Shown: positions 29,307 through 38,493, numbered from the stretch's first letter. The stretch: DNA of 64,000 bases from Fructobacillus sp. CRL 2054 (GCF_028764065.1 NZ_JACOFN010000004.1:1-64000), one strand, 5' to 3'. The notes: generated by a model not told the origin, from the letters alone. A program made the numbers and translations.

Positions 29307-29426
29307 ATGAAGGTACGTCCATCAGTAAAAAAGATGTGTGAATCTTGTCGCGTAATCAAGCGTAACGGCCGGACAATGGTTATTTGCCCAGCTAACGCTA
29401 AGCACAAGCAACGCGCAGGTAAGTAA
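29307..29426 (+). CDS. rpmJ: 50S ribosomal protein L36
   Basis: Small zinc-ribbon protein of 39 residues on the large subunit. It begins [20 protein letters not shown]. The zinc ligands Cys11, Cys14, Cys27 and His33 are all present, so this is the zinc-binding paralogue. ATAGGAGGAATAGATT precedes the ATG. It lies between infA and rpsM as in other Firmicutes. Confidence 0.96.
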   Translation: MKVRPSVKKMCESCRVIKRNGRTMVICPANAKHKQRAGK

Positions 29427-29502
29427 AACTTACCAAACATTAATTAATGCTTGAAAATGAACTTAAAAGTTCTTTCAAAATATCAAAAGGAGGTAAATTG
29501 TT

Positions 29503-29874
29503 ATGGCTCGTATTGAAGGTATCGATTTGCCACGTGACAAGCGAATTGTCATTGGCTTAACATACATCTACGGAATCGGTGCAAACACTGCACAAAAGAT
29601 CTTGAAGACGGCCGGTGTGTCAGAAGACATCCGTGTTCGCGATTTGTCAGTTGATGACGAAGACAAGATCCGTGAAGCAATCGCTTCATTGAACTTGCAG
29701 TTGGAAGGTGACTTGCGTCGTAAGATTTCTCTTGACATCAAGGGATTGCAAGAAATCGCCTCATACCGTGGTATTCGTCATCGTAAGGGATTGCCTGTTC
29801 GTGGACAACACACGAAGAACAACGCCCGTACACGCAAAGGCCCAGCTACGGCAATTGCAGGTAAGAAGAAGTAA
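29503..29874 (+). CDS. rpsM: 30S ribosomal protein S13
   Basis: Head protein forming bridges to the large subunit and touching the P-site tRNA. The protein has 123 residues. [21 protein letters not shown], the helix-two-turn-helix segment and the basic tail [24 protein letters not shown] (last 24 residues) are typical. AAAAGGAGGTAAATTGTT precedes the ATG. A 150-base gap with three hairpins follows before rpsK. Confidence 0.97.
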   Translation: MARIEGIDLPRDKRIVIGLTYIYGIGANTAQKILKTAGVSEDIRVRDLSVDDEDKIREAIASLNLQLEGDLRRKISLDIKGLQEIASYRGIRHRKGLPVRGQHTKNNARTRKGPATAIAGKKK

Positions 29875-29932
29875 TTTTTCTTACCATCTCTTTACTAAAA
29901 AAGCGGCTTAAGCCATTTTTTAAAAGAGCCTC

Positions 29933-30000
29933 ACTTTCGTGAGAAATGATTATCACAACCAAAGTTGTGTAATGTTGATGAGTTTTGCTCATCCGAGAAA
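29933..30000 (+). other. Three tandem hairpins between rpsM and rpsK
   Basis: CTCAC/GTGAG (loop TTTC), CACAAC/GTTGTG (loop CAAA) and GATGAG/CTCATC (loop TTTTG) follow one another. None has a T-tract. They resemble the intercistronic hairpins elsewhere in this ribosomal cluster. Confidence 0.55.
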
Positions 30001-30026
30001 TTATAAGAAAAAGAAGGAGGCATATT

Positions 30027-30413
30027 ATGGCAGTTCGTACTACACGCAAGCGTCGTGTCAAGAAGAACGTTGAATCTGGTGTGGCACATATCCACGCAAC
30101 TTTCAACAACACAATCGTCATGATTACCGATGCACAAGGTAACGCTGTTGCCTGGTCATCAGCTGGTGCCCTTGGATTCAAGGGATCCCGTAAGTCAACA
30201 CCTTTCGCAGCCCAAATGGCAGCGGAAGCAGCCGCAAAGTCAGCATTGGACGTTAACATGCGTACCGTTGCTGTTACGGTTAAGGGCCCTGGTTCAGGTC
30301 GTGAATCAGCAATTCGTGCATTGGCCGCAGCTGGTCTTGAAGTAACGTCAATCAAGGATGTTACCCCAGTTCCCCATAACGGATCACGCCCACCAAAGCG
30401 TCGTCGTGTTTAA
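30027..30413 (+). CDS. rpsK: 30S ribosomal protein S11
   Basis: Platform protein lining the E site and mRNA exit. The protein has 128 residues. The start [14 protein letters not shown] is chosen because AAGAAGGAGGCATATT lies immediately upstream. The C-terminal block [22 protein letters not shown] is the family signature (residues about 107-128). rpoA follows after 50 bases. Confidence 0.96.
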   Translation: MAVRTTRKRRVKKNVESGVAHIHATFNNTIVMITDAQGNAVAWSSAGALGFKGSRKSTPFAAQMAAEAAAKSALDVNMRTVAVTVKGPGSGRESAIRALAAAGLEVTSIKDVTPVPHNGSRPPKRRRV

Positions 30414-30463
30414 TTGATTTTCATTGCGCTTTGCTTTGAAAAGAGGGGGGTTAGAGTTAACAG

Positions 30464-31408
30464 ATGATTGAATTTGAAAAGCCAGATATTCATAACATCG
30501 AAGAGGATGCCAACTACGGTAAGTTCATCGTAGAACCTCTTGAGCGTGGCTATGGGACGACTTTGGGAAATTCCCTACGTCGTGTCTTGCTGTCATCGCT
30601 TCCTGGCGTAGCAATCAACACAGTTCAAATTGACGGTGTTGTTCACGAATTCTCCACCGTTGATGGTGTTGCAGAAGACGTTACACAGTTGATCTTGAAC
30701 TTGAAGAAAGTTGTATTTGCTACGGATTCTGCTGAAGAGCACACTTTGGAAATTGATGTTCAAGGACCAAAGGATGTTACTGCTGCCGACTTCGTCGGTT
30801 CAGCTGACATCGAAGTGTTGAACCCTGATTTGCATATTGCAACCTTGGCTGCCGGTAAGTCATTGCACATGACTGTTACGGTAGTAAAGGGTCGTGGTTA
30901 TGCTTCAGCTGAAGAAAACAAGCAATTACGTGATGAAATGCCAATCGGTGTTTTAACGGTTGATTCAATTTACACGCCAATTGAGCGAGTAAACTACCAC
31001 GTTGAACAAAAGCGTGTTGGTTCTCGTGATGACTTTGATAAGTTGACGATGGAAGTTTGGACTAACGGTTCAATCAAGCCATCTGACGCTTTGAGTCTTG
31101 GTTCAAAGATTCTAACAGAACACCTGAACTTGTTCACGGATATTTCCCCAGTAGCACAAGAAACCAAGGTGATGGTTGAAGCTGAAGCTCCTGTTAACGC
31201 AGCTGCTGATGCCGCTCCTATCGAAGACTTGGACTTGTCAGTTCGCTCATATAACTGCTTGAAGCGCGCCGGTATCAACACTATTGAAGAGTTGACCGAC
31301 CGTTCAGAAGCCGACATGATGAAGGTTCGTAACTTGGGCCGTAAGTCATTAGACGAAATTCAAGAAAAGTTAACTGAGATGGGCATGGGCTTCCGTCAAG
31401 AAGATTAA
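30464..31408 (+). CDS. rpoA: RNA polymerase alpha subunit
   Basis: Assembles the core polymerase and contacts activators and UP elements. The protein has 314 residues. The N-terminal dimerisation domain contains [20 protein letters not shown]. The linker lies near residues 235-245. The C-terminal domain carries [19 protein letters not shown] and [15 protein letters not shown], which bind DNA. AAGAGGGGGGTTAGAGTTAACAG contains the ribosome-binding site, with longish spacing. Confidence 0.97.
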   Translation: MIEFEKPDIHNIEEDANYGKFIVEPLERGYGTTLGNSLRRVLLSSLPGVAINTVQIDGVVHEFSTVDGVAEDVTQLILNLKKVVFATDSAEEHTLEIDVQGPKDVTAADFVGSADIEVLNPDLHIATLAAGKSLHMTVTVVKGRGYASAEENKQLRDEMPIGVLTVDSIYTPIERVNYHVEQKRVGSRDDFDKLTMEVWTNGSIKPSDALSLGSKILTEHLNLFTDISPVAQETKVMVEAEAPVNAAADAAPIEDLDLSVRSYNCLKRAGINTIEELTDRSEADMMKVRNLGRKSLDEIQEKLTEMGMGFRQED

Positions 31409-31443
31409 TTCATCAAAAGTTTAGAAAAAAGGAGGATTAACCG

Positions 31444-31827
31444 ATGTCATACCGTAAGTTAGGCCGTACTTCATCACAACGTAAGGCAATGATGCGTGAT
31501 TTGACTACTGACTTGTTGATTAACGGCCGGATTCAGACCACTGAAGCCCGCGCTAAGGAAATCCGCAAGACAGCTGACCAAATGATCACGCTTGGTAAGA
31601 AGGGTGATTTGGCTGCTCGTCGTAAGGCTGCTGCCTACGTTCGCAACGAAGTTGCTGACGTCAAGGAAGATGGCGACAACATCCGCATCCAAACTGCTTT
31701 GCAAAAGTTGTTTGAAGATATCGCACCACGCTTTGCAGAACGCAATGGTGGATACACGCGTATCATGAAGACTGTTCAACGTCGTGGAGACGCTGCACAA
31801 ATGGTTATCTTGGAGTTAGTTGACTAA
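31444..31827 (+). CDS. rplQ: 50S ribosomal protein L17
   Basis: Large-subunit protein near the tunnel exit. The protein has 127 residues. [24 protein letters not shown] and the [14 protein letters not shown] end are typical. AAAAAAGGAGGATTAACCG precedes the ATG. Last gene of the cluster, followed by a terminator. In related genomes ecfA comes next; here an ABC-LytTR operon is inserted. Confidence 0.97.
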   Translation: MSYRKLGRTSSQRKAMMRDLTTDLLINGRIQTTEARAKEIRKTADQMITLGKKGDLAARRKAAAYVRNEVADVKEDGDNIRIQTALQKLFEDIAPRFAERNGGYTRIMKTVQRRGDAAQMVILELVD

Positions 31828-31838
31828 TTTCTAATAAC

Positions 31839-31873
31839 CAAAAACCTCTGACCATCTGGTCAGGGGTTTTTCT
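31839..31873 (+). terminator. Terminator after rplQ
   Basis: AAAAACCTCTGACCA pairs with TGGTCAGGGGTTTTT around a two- to four-base loop; strong intrinsic terminator. Confidence 0.93.
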
Positions 31874-31886
31874 TTTGCTCTTTTTT

Positions 31887-31916
31887 ACCGCTTAGTTCAG
31901 TCATTCGACCGCTTAG
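31887..31916 (+). promoter_or_regulatory. LytTR-type operator (two 9-bp direct repeats)
   Basis: ACCGCTTAG occurs twice in direct orientation (31887-31895 and 31908-31916) with a 12-bp spacer. This matches the known LytTR-domain binding pattern of two 9-bp repeats about 12 bp apart; each copy fits the consensus at eight of nine positions. It lies just upstream of a promoter with -10 TATACT (31950-31955). The LytTR protein of this operon is the natural ligand. Confidence 0.75.
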
Positions 31917-31979
31917 CGTCAAATCGACTTATAAAAAGTCAAATGCTCCTATACTAGTGAATGTAAAGGAGCAATATTC

Positions 31980-32858
31980 ATGCTAATTCAAACCAAAAAA
32001 CTCTGCCAGCAATACGGTGACTACCAGGCAGTGAAAAACTTAAACATTGAAATCGATAAAGGTTCCCTTGTTGCCTTGCTTGGGCCAAACGGGGCTGGAA
32101 AGTCAACGACGATGCGGATGCTAACAGGGCTGAAGAAACCATCATCGGGTGAGGTGATCTACGCACCCAACACGAAGATTGGCCTTGTCTTTCAAGAATC
32201 CGTTCTAGATGCTGATTTGACTGTAAAAGAAAACTTGCTGATTCGTGCGAAGCAGTATCGTCACATTGATGCCGCCCGCATCCCGCTATTGATTCAGGAA
32301 CTGGGACTCTCTAACTTTCAAAATCAAAAGTATGGTTCACTCTCTGGTGGACAGAAGCGCCGAGTTGACATTGCCCGAGCGCTATTGAACGAACCTGATG
32401 TGCTTTTCTTGGATGAACCAACGACCGGTTTGGATATTCAGACACGTAACGCCATCTGGGCGCTCTTGCACAATCTTCAAAAGGAGAAGGGGTTGACCAT
32501 TGTTCTGACCACCCACTACCTGGATGAAGCCGACCACGCTGATAAAGTCTTTGTCGTCGATCATGGCCAGCTCATTGCCTCTGGTTCTGCCATTGATATC
32601 AAAGCTAAGTACGCACAGAATCAGCTTATTATCTGGACGAAAAAGTCAGCAGAAGCATCCATCCTTCAAAACGCACTAAAAGCTGAAAACATCAATTACA
32701 ACATTCTATCCGACGGTTCTCTACAAATTGCCGGCCTCGCAACTCCGGCCGTCCTCAAGCTGCTGAATCAAATCAGCCAAGTAATCGAGAACTTTGAATA
32801 CCGTCCGGGCACGATGGATGATGCCTTCGTCGCACTGACAGGAAAGGAGATGCGCTAA
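31980..32858 (+). CDS. ABC transporter ATP-binding protein (exporter type)
   Basis: ATPase of an ABC-2 type exporter. The protein has 292 residues. Walker A GPNGAGKST lies at residues 35-43, the signature LSGGQKRRV near 122, Walker B VLFLDEPTTGLD near 141 and the H-loop TTHYLDEADH near 177. Closest in style to DrrA/CcmA ATPases for drugs, lipids or peptides. AAAGGAGCAATATTC precedes the ATG. The stop overlaps the permease start by one base. Together with the permease, LytTR and DUF3021 genes it forms one operon inserted between rplQ and ecfA. The substrate is unknown. Confidence 0.9.
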   Translation: MLIQTKKLCQQYGDYQAVKNLNIEIDKGSLVALLGPNGAGKSTTMRMLTGLKKPSSGEVIYAPNTKIGLVFQESVLDADLTVKENLLIRAKQYRHIDAARIPLLIQELGLSNFQNQKYGSLSGGQKRRVDIARALLNEPDVLFLDEPTTGLDIQTRNAIWALLHNLQKEKGLTIVLTTHYLDEADHADKVFVVDHGQLIASGSAIDIKAKYAQNQLIIWTKKSAEASILQNALKAENINYNILSDGSLQIAGLATPAVLKLLNQISQVIENFEYRPGTMDDAFVALTGKEMR

Positions 32859-33712
32859 TGTTCGCACTCGTTAAACGAAACCTCATGCTCTACTTCCGCA
32901 ACAAATCGGGGGTCTTCTTCTCGCTCTTTGGCGCGCTGATCTCCTTTGTGCTTTACCTAGTCTTCTTAAAGCAAACGATTAAGTCCTCTTGGGCCGCAAT
33001 CCCAAACGCCTCCCAATTATTAGACAATTGGTTGATTGCCGGTACTTTAACCATTACTGCTATCACTACTTCTTTGACCGCTTTGTCTCAGATGGTTAAG
33101 GATGAAGAGCAGAAGATTGACTTGGACCTCCGCTTAACAGACATCGGTCCAGTTGCCGTTCGTTCCTCCTATCTCATCTCCGCTTCCTTTATTGCCTTTA
33201 TCATGCAGGCCATCGTTTACGCGGTGATGGCACTTTACTTTGCTGGCACGGATTCACTCAGCTTTAATCTCCAGGTTCTTCCCGAACTGATTCTCATCAT
33301 GGCGCTATCCGCTATCCTATCCACAGCCTTGAACGCCATCATCGTCAACTTCATTCATTCGGTAGATTCACTTGGTAAGCTGGCATCCCTAATCGGAACT
33401 GCCTCTGGTTTCCTTGTCGGGACCTATGTACCAATCGGTACCCTACCAGACTTTGCCCAGCTGCTGATGAAGTTAACGCCAGGGACGTACATCGCCGCGC
33501 TCTACCGCCAGACCTTGATGACACCTAAGCTAGACGACGTTTTCGCCCACGCATCAGCCCAACTCAGTCAGTTCGAGCAGTCGATGGGTGTTAAAATAGA
33601 GTGGTCAAGTCTTCTGACCCACGGTCAGAGCTATGCCGTTGTGATTGCCGTGCTTGTTTTCTCAGCCGGTATTCTAACAGCATTCAGTTTGAAACAGAGG
33701 CGTTTTGCCTAA
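32858..33712 (+). CDS. ABC-2 type transporter permease
   Basis: Membrane partner of the preceding ATPase. The protein has 284 residues and six hydrophobic spans; the first begins after NLMLYFRNKSGVFFSLFG and the last is near the C-terminus. The segment SLIGTASGFLVGTYVPIGTLP between spans 4 and 5 is characteristic of ABC-2 permeases. AAAGGAGATGCGCT precedes the start, inside the ATPase gene. Likely exports a small molecule, peptide or drug under control of the LytTR system. Confidence 0.88.
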   Translation: MFALVKRNLMLYFRNKSGVFFSLFGALISFVLYLVFLKQTIKSSWAAIPNASQLLDNWLIAGTLTITAITTSLTALSQMVKDEEQKIDLDLRLTDIGPVAVRSSYLISASFIAFIMQAIVYAVMALYFAGTDSLSFNLQVLPELILIMALSAILSTALNAIIVNFIHSVDSLGKLASLIGTASGFLVGTYVPIGTLPDFAQLLMKLTPGTYIAALYRQTLMTPKLDDVFAHASAQLSQFEQSMGVKIEWSSLLTHGQSYAVVIAVLVFSAGILTAFSLKQRRFA

Positions 33713-33729
33713 GTAAGGTTGATTTAGTT

Positions 33730-34188
33730 GTGAAAGTCGAATTCATACAAAAAGATATTCCGAACGGTCAGGTTGAAGTAACCGTTGCCGCCACCGAAAA
33801 GAACCAGCAGGTTGCCAAAGTCATTGCCAGCCTATCGGCCCTGGAAGAAAGCGCGCCCGAGGTCCTCTCCCTTAAGACGGCGGACGGGCTCCAGCTAGTC
33901 AAAATAAAGGACATTATTTATGTCGATGTTTCGGATTCAGGTCTGCTAATCTACACGGCAAAGGAGACGCAACCCATCCAAAGCAAGGACCGCCTGGCGA
34001 CTTTTCTAGACCGATTAAAGAACCCAAACTTTGTCCAAGTATCCAAGCACGCCGCGGTAAATATGAACCATTTGGAACGTTTGGAGAATTCCTTCTCCGG
34101 TTCGATGTTGGCCAAACTCGAAAACGATAACCAGACCATGGTTAGCCGCCGCTACGTCAAGAAGCTGATTGAACAGCTGGGGGCCTAA
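33730..34188 (+). CDS. LytTR-family transcriptional regulator (no receiver domain)
   Basis: DNA-binding regulator of 152 residues. The N-terminal 60 residues resemble no receiver domain. The C-terminal LytTR domain begins around EVLSLKTADGLQLVKIKDIIYVD and includes KNPNFVQVSKHAAVNMNHLERLENSF. Starts at GTG (MKVEFIQ); TAAGG upstream is the only ribosome-binding site and the preceding frame overlaps the permease. Receiver-less LytTR proteins paired with a membrane protein are known from streptococcal HdrRM and BrsRM systems, where the membrane partner restrains the regulator. Here the partner is the DUF3021 gene three bases downstream. A matching operator lies before the operon, so autoregulation is likely. 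Confidence 0.88.
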   Translation: MKVEFIQKDIPNGQVEVTVAATEKNQQVAKVIASLSALEESAPEVLSLKTADGLQLVKIKDIIYVDVSDSGLLIYTAKETQPIQSKDRLATFLDRLKNPNFVQVSKHAAVNMNHLERLENSFSGSMLAKLENDNQTMVSRRYVKKLIEQLGA

Positions 34189-34191
34189 AAA

Positions 34192-34602
34192 ATGAAAAAA
34201 ATTCTACAACACATTTTGATTGGGGTAGGCTTCGGATCGTCGACCTACCTGGTCATTCTCCTCATCAACGCCGCTATCTATCATATCGACGTACTTTACT
34301 TACCGAGAAAAAATATTCTCGCCGTGTTAATTATGTCCGCCTTCATCGGCCTCTTGTCCATGATCTTTGACAGCGACCGACTGCCATTCTTAGCCGAGTT
34401 CATCATCCACCTCATCGGAACAGCCGCGCTATTCTGGACTACCGGAGAACTGACCAATTGCTTTCACACCAGCATGAACAGCTCCGTGCTCTGGTTTTAC
34501 TTCCTGTTGACCTATGTTATCATCTGGGGCATCATCCGTTTTAACCAGGAGAAGCAGGTTTCAGCCATTAACGAAGCCTTAAAGAAGCGCCAACAAAAAT
34601 AA
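34192..34602 (+). CDS. DUF3021 membrane protein, likely LytTR inhibitor
   Basis: Membrane protein of 136 residues with four predicted spans (about 8-28, 40-60, 68-90 and 99-117) and a cytoplasmic basic tail ending EALKKRQQK. It fits the DUF3021 family, which is almost always encoded beside a LytTR regulator. By analogy with HdrM and BrsM it should hold the regulator inactive until a signal is sensed; this is inference. It begins three bases after the LytTR stop, and its frame is coupled to that gene. A strong terminator follows. Confidence 0.82.
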   Translation: MKKILQHILIGVGFGSSTYLVILLINAAIYHIDVLYLPRKNILAVLIMSAFIGLLSMIFDSDRLPFLAEFIIHLIGTAALFWTTGELTNCFHTSMNSSVLWFYFLLTYVIIWGIIRFNQEKQVSAINEALKKRQQK

Positions 34603-34611
34603 GAAAATCAG

Positions 34612-34645
34612 AAAAGACCGGTATAGCCAAACCGGTCTTTTTTTA
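34612..34645 (+). terminator. Terminator after the LytTR/DUF3021 operon
   Basis: AAAAGACCGGT pairs with ACCGGTCTTTTTTT around a nine-base loop. Confidence 0.92.
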
Positions 34646-34684
34646 CAGCTTAAGCTACTGGCAAAGTCGTCGGAGCCCCGCCAA

Positions 34685-34695
34685 TATGGTAAAAT
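34685..34695 (+). promoter_or_regulatory. -10 region of ecfA1 very close to its ATG
   Basis: TATGGTAAAAT ends only nine bases before the ecfA1 ATG, and no Shine-Dalgarno sequence is visible between them. The transcript may be leaderless or nearly so. Confidence 0.4.
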
Positions 34696-34703
34696 AGCAG
34701 ATA

Positions 34704-35525
34704 ATGACAAACGCAATCACAATCAAAAATTTAAATTATAGCTACCCAGAGCAGGGAGAGCTTTTCAAAAATTTCGACTTCTCTGTCCAAGAGGGGGAGT
34801 GGCTAGCCATCGTTGGACACAACGGTTCCGGTAAGTCGACACTAGCTAAGCTCATCTTGGGCCTACTCGACTTTGACCAGGGCGAAATCCAGGTTTTTGA
34901 CGAGAAGCTCTCAGAAGAAACGCTGGCCAGCATCCGCGCGCAGGTGGGAATGGTTTTCCAAAATCCCGATAACCAGTTTGTTGGGGCAACGGTCGCTGAC
35001 GACGTGGCCTTTGGACTCGAAAACCGGCAGGTGCCATCAAAAGAAATGCCCGCCAAAATCGAGGCGGCCTTGAAGCAGGTCGGCATGGAAGACTATGCTG
35101 AACGGGAACCCCACACCCTTTCTGGTGGACAAAAGCAGCGTGTGGCCTTGGCCTCCATTTTGGCTCTCCACCCACGTGTCATCATCCTAGATGAAGCAAC
35201 AGCCATGCTCGATCCTGAGGGAAAGCAGGCGGTTATGGAGACCTTGAAGGAACTCAAGGCCCGCTACCAGGACCAGCTCACACTCATCATGATTACCCAC
35301 GACATGGAAGAGGCTGCCTTAGCCGACCGCGTCGCAGTGGTTAGTGATGGTCAACTGGTCTTTGACGAAAAGCCTGAAACGCTTTTCCTAAAGGGAAAGC
35401 AACTGGCTGAACTGGGCTTGGCCCAGCCATTTTCCATGGAGTTGCAGAGTGCCCTTGGCATCAGCCAAACAACCTATCGAACAAAGCAGGAGCTAGCCAC
35501 ATGGTTATCAACATTGAAGGCTTAG
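34704..35525 (+). CDS. ecfA1: ECF transporter energy-coupling ATPase EcfA1
   Basis: One of two ATPases of the energy-coupling factor module that serves many vitamin-binding S components. The protein has 273 residues. Walker A GHNGSGKST lies near residue 39, the signature LSGGQKQRV near 140 and Walker B VIILDEATAMLD near 159. The ATG has no ribosome-binding site and follows a -10 box closely. The end overlaps ecfA2 by 25 bases. The S components are encoded elsewhere. Confidence 0.94.
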   Translation: MTNAITIKNLNYSYPEQGELFKNFDFSVQEGEWLAIVGHNGSGKSTLAKLILGLLDFDQGEIQVFDEKLSEETLASIRAQVGMVFQNPDNQFVGATVADDVAFGLENRQVPSKEMPAKIEAALKQVGMEDYAEREPHTLSGGQKQRVALASILALHPRVIILDEATAMLDPEGKQAVMETLKELKARYQDQLTLIMITHDMEEAALADRVAVVSDGQLVFDEKPETLFLKGKQLAELGLAQPFSMELQSALGISQTTYRTKQELATWLSTLKA

Positions 35526-36421
35526 ACTTTGCCTACGGGGCCGGGAAGCAAACGGTTCCCGTGCTGAAAAACATTAACTTAACCTTCCCGGAAGGGCAGA
35601 TCACGGCCATCATCGGCCAGACTGGTTCTGGTAAGTCTACACTGGTGCAACAGCTGAATGCACTCTTGAAGCCAACGGCCGGGGAAGTGCACATTGGCGA
35701 CCACACGGTGACCAATAAGACCAAGGAAAAGGCTTTGACGCCTATCCGGGCCGAGGTGGGGATGGTCTTCCAGTTCCCTGAATCACAGCTCTTTGCACCA
35801 ACAGTCATAGAAGACGTGATGTACGGGCCAAAGAACTTTGGTGCAACGGACGAGGAAGCCAAGCAAGCGGCTGAAAAGGCCCTTGCAAAAGTCGGATTCG
35901 ACACCTCCCTTTATGACCAGTCACCATTCAACCTTTCCGGTGGACAGATGCGCCGTGTCGCTTTAGCCGGCGTTCTCGCCATGAATCCGCAGACCATGGT
36001 CTTTGATGAACCGGCTGCCGGATTAGACCCCCAGGGGCAGGCTGAACTGCTGGATCTCTTAAGGACACTGCGAGACGAGGGTAAGACGATTGTCCTTATC
36101 TCCCACCAGATGGAGCAGGTGCTAGCACTTGCCAACCAAGTGGTTGTCATGAAGGACGGTCAAGTCGCCGCCCATGAACCGGTCGAAGAACTCTTCGCCC
36201 GTCCACAGTCCTGGTTTGCTGACCAGCACTTGGACCTACCTGAAACCATTGCCTTTCAAAAGGAAATGGAGAAGCAAGGCTTTGTCTTTGACCACCTGGC
36301 GAAGACGGTCGATGATTTGGCCAAGCAATTAGCGGGCCAGCTCGACTCAGCCAAGCTAACCGGACAAAGATCCGACCAAGCAGGCAGCCAAGCTCAGACG
36401 GGAGGACCTCACCATGAATAA
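35501..36421 (+). CDS. ecfA2: ECF transporter energy-coupling ATPase EcfA2
   Basis: Second ATPase of the ECF module, forming the heterodimer with EcfA1 beneath EcfT. The protein has 306 residues. Walker [10 protein letters not shown] lies near residue 41, [13 protein letters not shown] near 145 and Walker [14 protein letters not shown] near 165. A C-terminal extension of about 25 residues rich in Q, S and G ([16 protein letters not shown]) exceeds the usual 285-290 length. The start overlaps ecfA1, with CAGGAGCTAGCCAC as binding site. The end overlaps ecfT by eight bases. Confidence 0.94.
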   Translation: MVINIEGLDFAYGAGKQTVPVLKNINLTFPEGQITAIIGQTGSGKSTLVQQLNALLKPTAGEVHIGDHTVTNKTKEKALTPIRAEVGMVFQFPESQLFAPTVIEDVMYGPKNFGATDEEAKQAAEKALAKVGFDTSLYDQSPFNLSGGQMRRVALAGVLAMNPQTMVFDEPAAGLDPQGQAELLDLLRTLRDEGKTIVLISHQMEQVLALANQVVVMKDGQVAAHEPVEELFARPQSWFADQHLDLPETIAFQKEMEKQGFVFDHLAKTVDDLAKQLAGQLDSAKLTGQRSDQAGSQAQTGGPHHE

Positions 36422-37214
36422 CCTCGTCATCGGTCAGTTCGTACCGGGTTCAGGGATTCTCTACCGGATGGACCCCCGTACCAAGATTTTAATGACCATC
36501 GTCTACGTCTTTCTCTTGGTCTTTGCCAACAGCTGGGTAACCTATCTCTGGTCTGCCATCTTCCTTGTTGCAGCCCTTCTCTTAACCAAGCAGGGCTTAG
36601 GACTTTACTGGCGGGGGATTAAGCCAATCCTTTGGTTAATTCTCTTCACGGTCGTTTTGCAGCTACTCTTCTCAGGGGGAACGCCAGTGCTCTTCCAGTG
36701 GGGGGCCATTAAAGTGACCGAACCAGGATTAATCAACGCGATTTACGTGATTGTGCGTTTCGTCCTCATCGTCTTGATGTCGACCATTCTAACGATTACA
36801 ACGCCACCGACCGCCATTGCCTCGGCCATCGAATCCTTGCTGAAGCCCTTGAAGGCCATCAAGGTGCCGGTTGCTGAATTGGCGCTGATGCTTTCCATTG
36901 CCTTGCGTTTCGTTCCATTACTGATGGGCGAGACCGACAAGATTATGAAGGCGCAAAAGTCGCGGGGGATGTCACTGTCAACTGGATCACTAATGAAGCG
37001 TGCCAAGGCCGTGATTCCTTTGCTTGTCCCACTCTTCGTGGGTGCCTTGCAGCGGGCACTAGACTTGGCCAACGCCATGGAAGTCCGTGGCTTCGAGTCT
37101 GCCGAAGGGCGTACCCGCTACCGCGAGCTCTCCTATGGACGAGATGACACTTTGGCCTTTGTTGCCATCGCTGTCTTCGCCATCGGATTCCTCGCACTCT
37201 CATTTATTAAATAA
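36414..37214 (+). CDS. ecfT: ECF transporter transmembrane protein EcfT
   Basis: Membrane scaffold linking the ATPases to exchangeable S components. The protein has 266 residues. About five to six spans are present, and the two cytoplasmic coupling motifs with the Ala-Arg-Gly type core are seen near [12 protein letters not shown] and [23 protein letters not shown] precedes the ATG inside ecfA2. A terminator separates it from truA. Confidence 0.94.
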   Translation: MNNLVIGQFVPGSGILYRMDPRTKILMTIVYVFLLVFANSWVTYLWSAIFLVAALLLTKQGLGLYWRGIKPILWLILFTVVLQLLFSGGTPVLFQWGAIKVTEPGLINAIYVIVRFVLIVLMSTILTITTPPTAIASAIESLLKPLKAIKVPVAELALMLSIALRFVPLLMGETDKIMKAQKSRGMSLSTGSLMKRAKAVIPLLVPLFVGALQRALDLANAMEVRGFESAEGRTRYRELSYGRDDTLAFVAIAVFAIGFLALSFIK

Positions 37215-37215
37215 G

Positions 37216-37246
37216 AAAAAGGCTGGCGCTATCAGTCAGCCTTTTT
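37216..37246 (+). terminator. Terminator after ecfT
   Basis: AAAAAGGCTG pairs with CAGCCTTTTT around an 11-base loop. Confidence 0.85.
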
Positions 37247-37278
37247 ACTAGCAATTATCCAAGAAAGGGGGCGACACC

Positions 37279-38061
37279 ATGCCACGTTACCGTGCAGTTG
37301 TTGCCTATGATGGCTCGGACTTTCTGGGCTTTCAAGTACAATCAAAAAACGGCGTTGAGCGCCACCGAACGGTCCAGGGTGAACTAATCAAGGCCGTCAA
37401 TCAAATGGGAAAGAACCCAGCCGAACGAATCAAAGTCGTCGGTGCCTCCCGCACCGACACCGGTGTCCATGCCAACGGCCAGGTCATTCACTTCGACCTC
37501 CCATATGACATTCCAGGTGAAGGGGTTCGTAAAGGATTGAACACCATCCTGCCCCGGGACATTCTCATCCATGAAGTTCGCCAGGTGGACGATGACTTTC
37601 ACGCCCGCTTCTCCTCCCATAACAAGCGCTACTACTATCGGGTGTCGACACAGGACTACGTTGATCCCTTCAAGCGTCGTTATACCGGCCACTTCCACTG
37701 GAATCTGGACGCCAAGAGAATTGAACAAGCCTTGCCGGACCTCATCGGCGAACAGGATTTCACGACTTTTGCAGCTTCGGGAAACCAAACCGCTACGAAC
37801 GTGCGAACAATTACCCGAGCCGAAGTGGAAGTCAAGGAAGACGAGCATGAATTGGTCTTTACCTTCGAAGGAAACGCTTTCCTCTACAATCAGATTCGAA
37901 TCATGGTCGGCGTTCTCTTGGAAATTGGAACCGGACGTCGCGAACCCGACTGCATTCCAGGGCTAATTGCTGCCAAGGACCGTGAAAAAGCACGGTACAC
38001 GGCACCAGCTGCTGGTTTATATTTGGACCACATTGATTATAATGGTAGTAGCGATATCTAA
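37279..38061 (+). CDS. truA: tRNA pseudouridine(38-40) synthase TruA
   Basis: Converts uridines 38-40 of the anticodon arm to pseudouridine. The protein has 260 residues. The catalytic aspartate lies in GASRTDTGVHANGQVIHF near residue 60. FEGNAFLYNQIRIMVGVL and the C-terminal GLYLDHIDY are typical. GAAAGGGGGCGACACC precedes the ATG. It normally stands before rplM-rpsI; here those genes lie 4 kb further on. Confidence 0.95.
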   Translation: MPRYRAVVAYDGSDFLGFQVQSKNGVERHRTVQGELIKAVNQMGKNPAERIKVVGASRTDTGVHANGQVIHFDLPYDIPGEGVRKGLNTILPRDILIHEVRQVDDDFHARFSSHNKRYYYRVSTQDYVDPFKRRYTGHFHWNLDAKRIEQALPDLIGEQDFTTFAASGNQTATNVRTITRAEVEVKEDEHELVFTFEGNAFLYNQIRIMVGVLLEIGTGRREPDCIPGLIAAKDREKARYTAPAAGLYLDHIDYNGSSDI

Positions 38062-38073
38062 AAGGAGAGTGTT

Positions 38074-38484
38074 ATGACTTTATTTGAAGAATACGCACAG
38101 GCCTCACACGGCCTGCTCTACGTTGCAACCGAAAAGGATGGTCAGCCCAGCTTGCGCATGATGGGCTTTGGGATGGACCCAGAAAATCCAAACCACTGGT
38201 ATCTGCTCAGCAAGGCTGATTCTAACAAGATGGCAGATCTTAAGGAAAACGACCGGGTCGCCATTGAAACCTTGATGAACGAAAACGGTGCTCGCATCGA
38301 GTCCAACCGAGCGACGTTGAAGCCTTCTGATAAAGTCTGGGGGGATGTAAAGGATTTCTTTACAAACCCTGTCTTCCATAAGAATCACCCCGAGCCTGAA
38401 AGGGAAGTACTCTTAGAACTCACGATTCGTTCTGCCCGTCTCTCATCTTTTGCGGGTAGCGAAGTGATGACTTTTGAAGCGTAA
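38074..38484 (+). CDS. Pyridoxamine 5'-phosphate oxidase-like split-barrel protein
   Basis: Protein of 136 residues that fits the FMN-binding split-barrel family of general stress proteins (residues 15-100, with GLLYVATEKDGQPSLRMMGF and the LLSKADSNKMADLKENDRVAI strand-helix element). Members bind FMN, F420 or heme; which applies is unknown. AAAAGGAGAGTGTT precedes the ATG, 12 bases after truA, so the two are probably co-transcribed. A strong terminator follows. Confidence 0.75.
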   Translation: MTLFEEYAQASHGLLYVATEKDGQPSLRMMGFGMDPENPNHWYLLSKADSNKMADLKENDRVAIETLMNENGARIESNRATLKPSDKVWGDVKDFFTNPVFHKNHPEPEREVLLELTIRSARLSSFAGSEVMTFEA

Positions 38485-38493
38485 CTTGATAGA

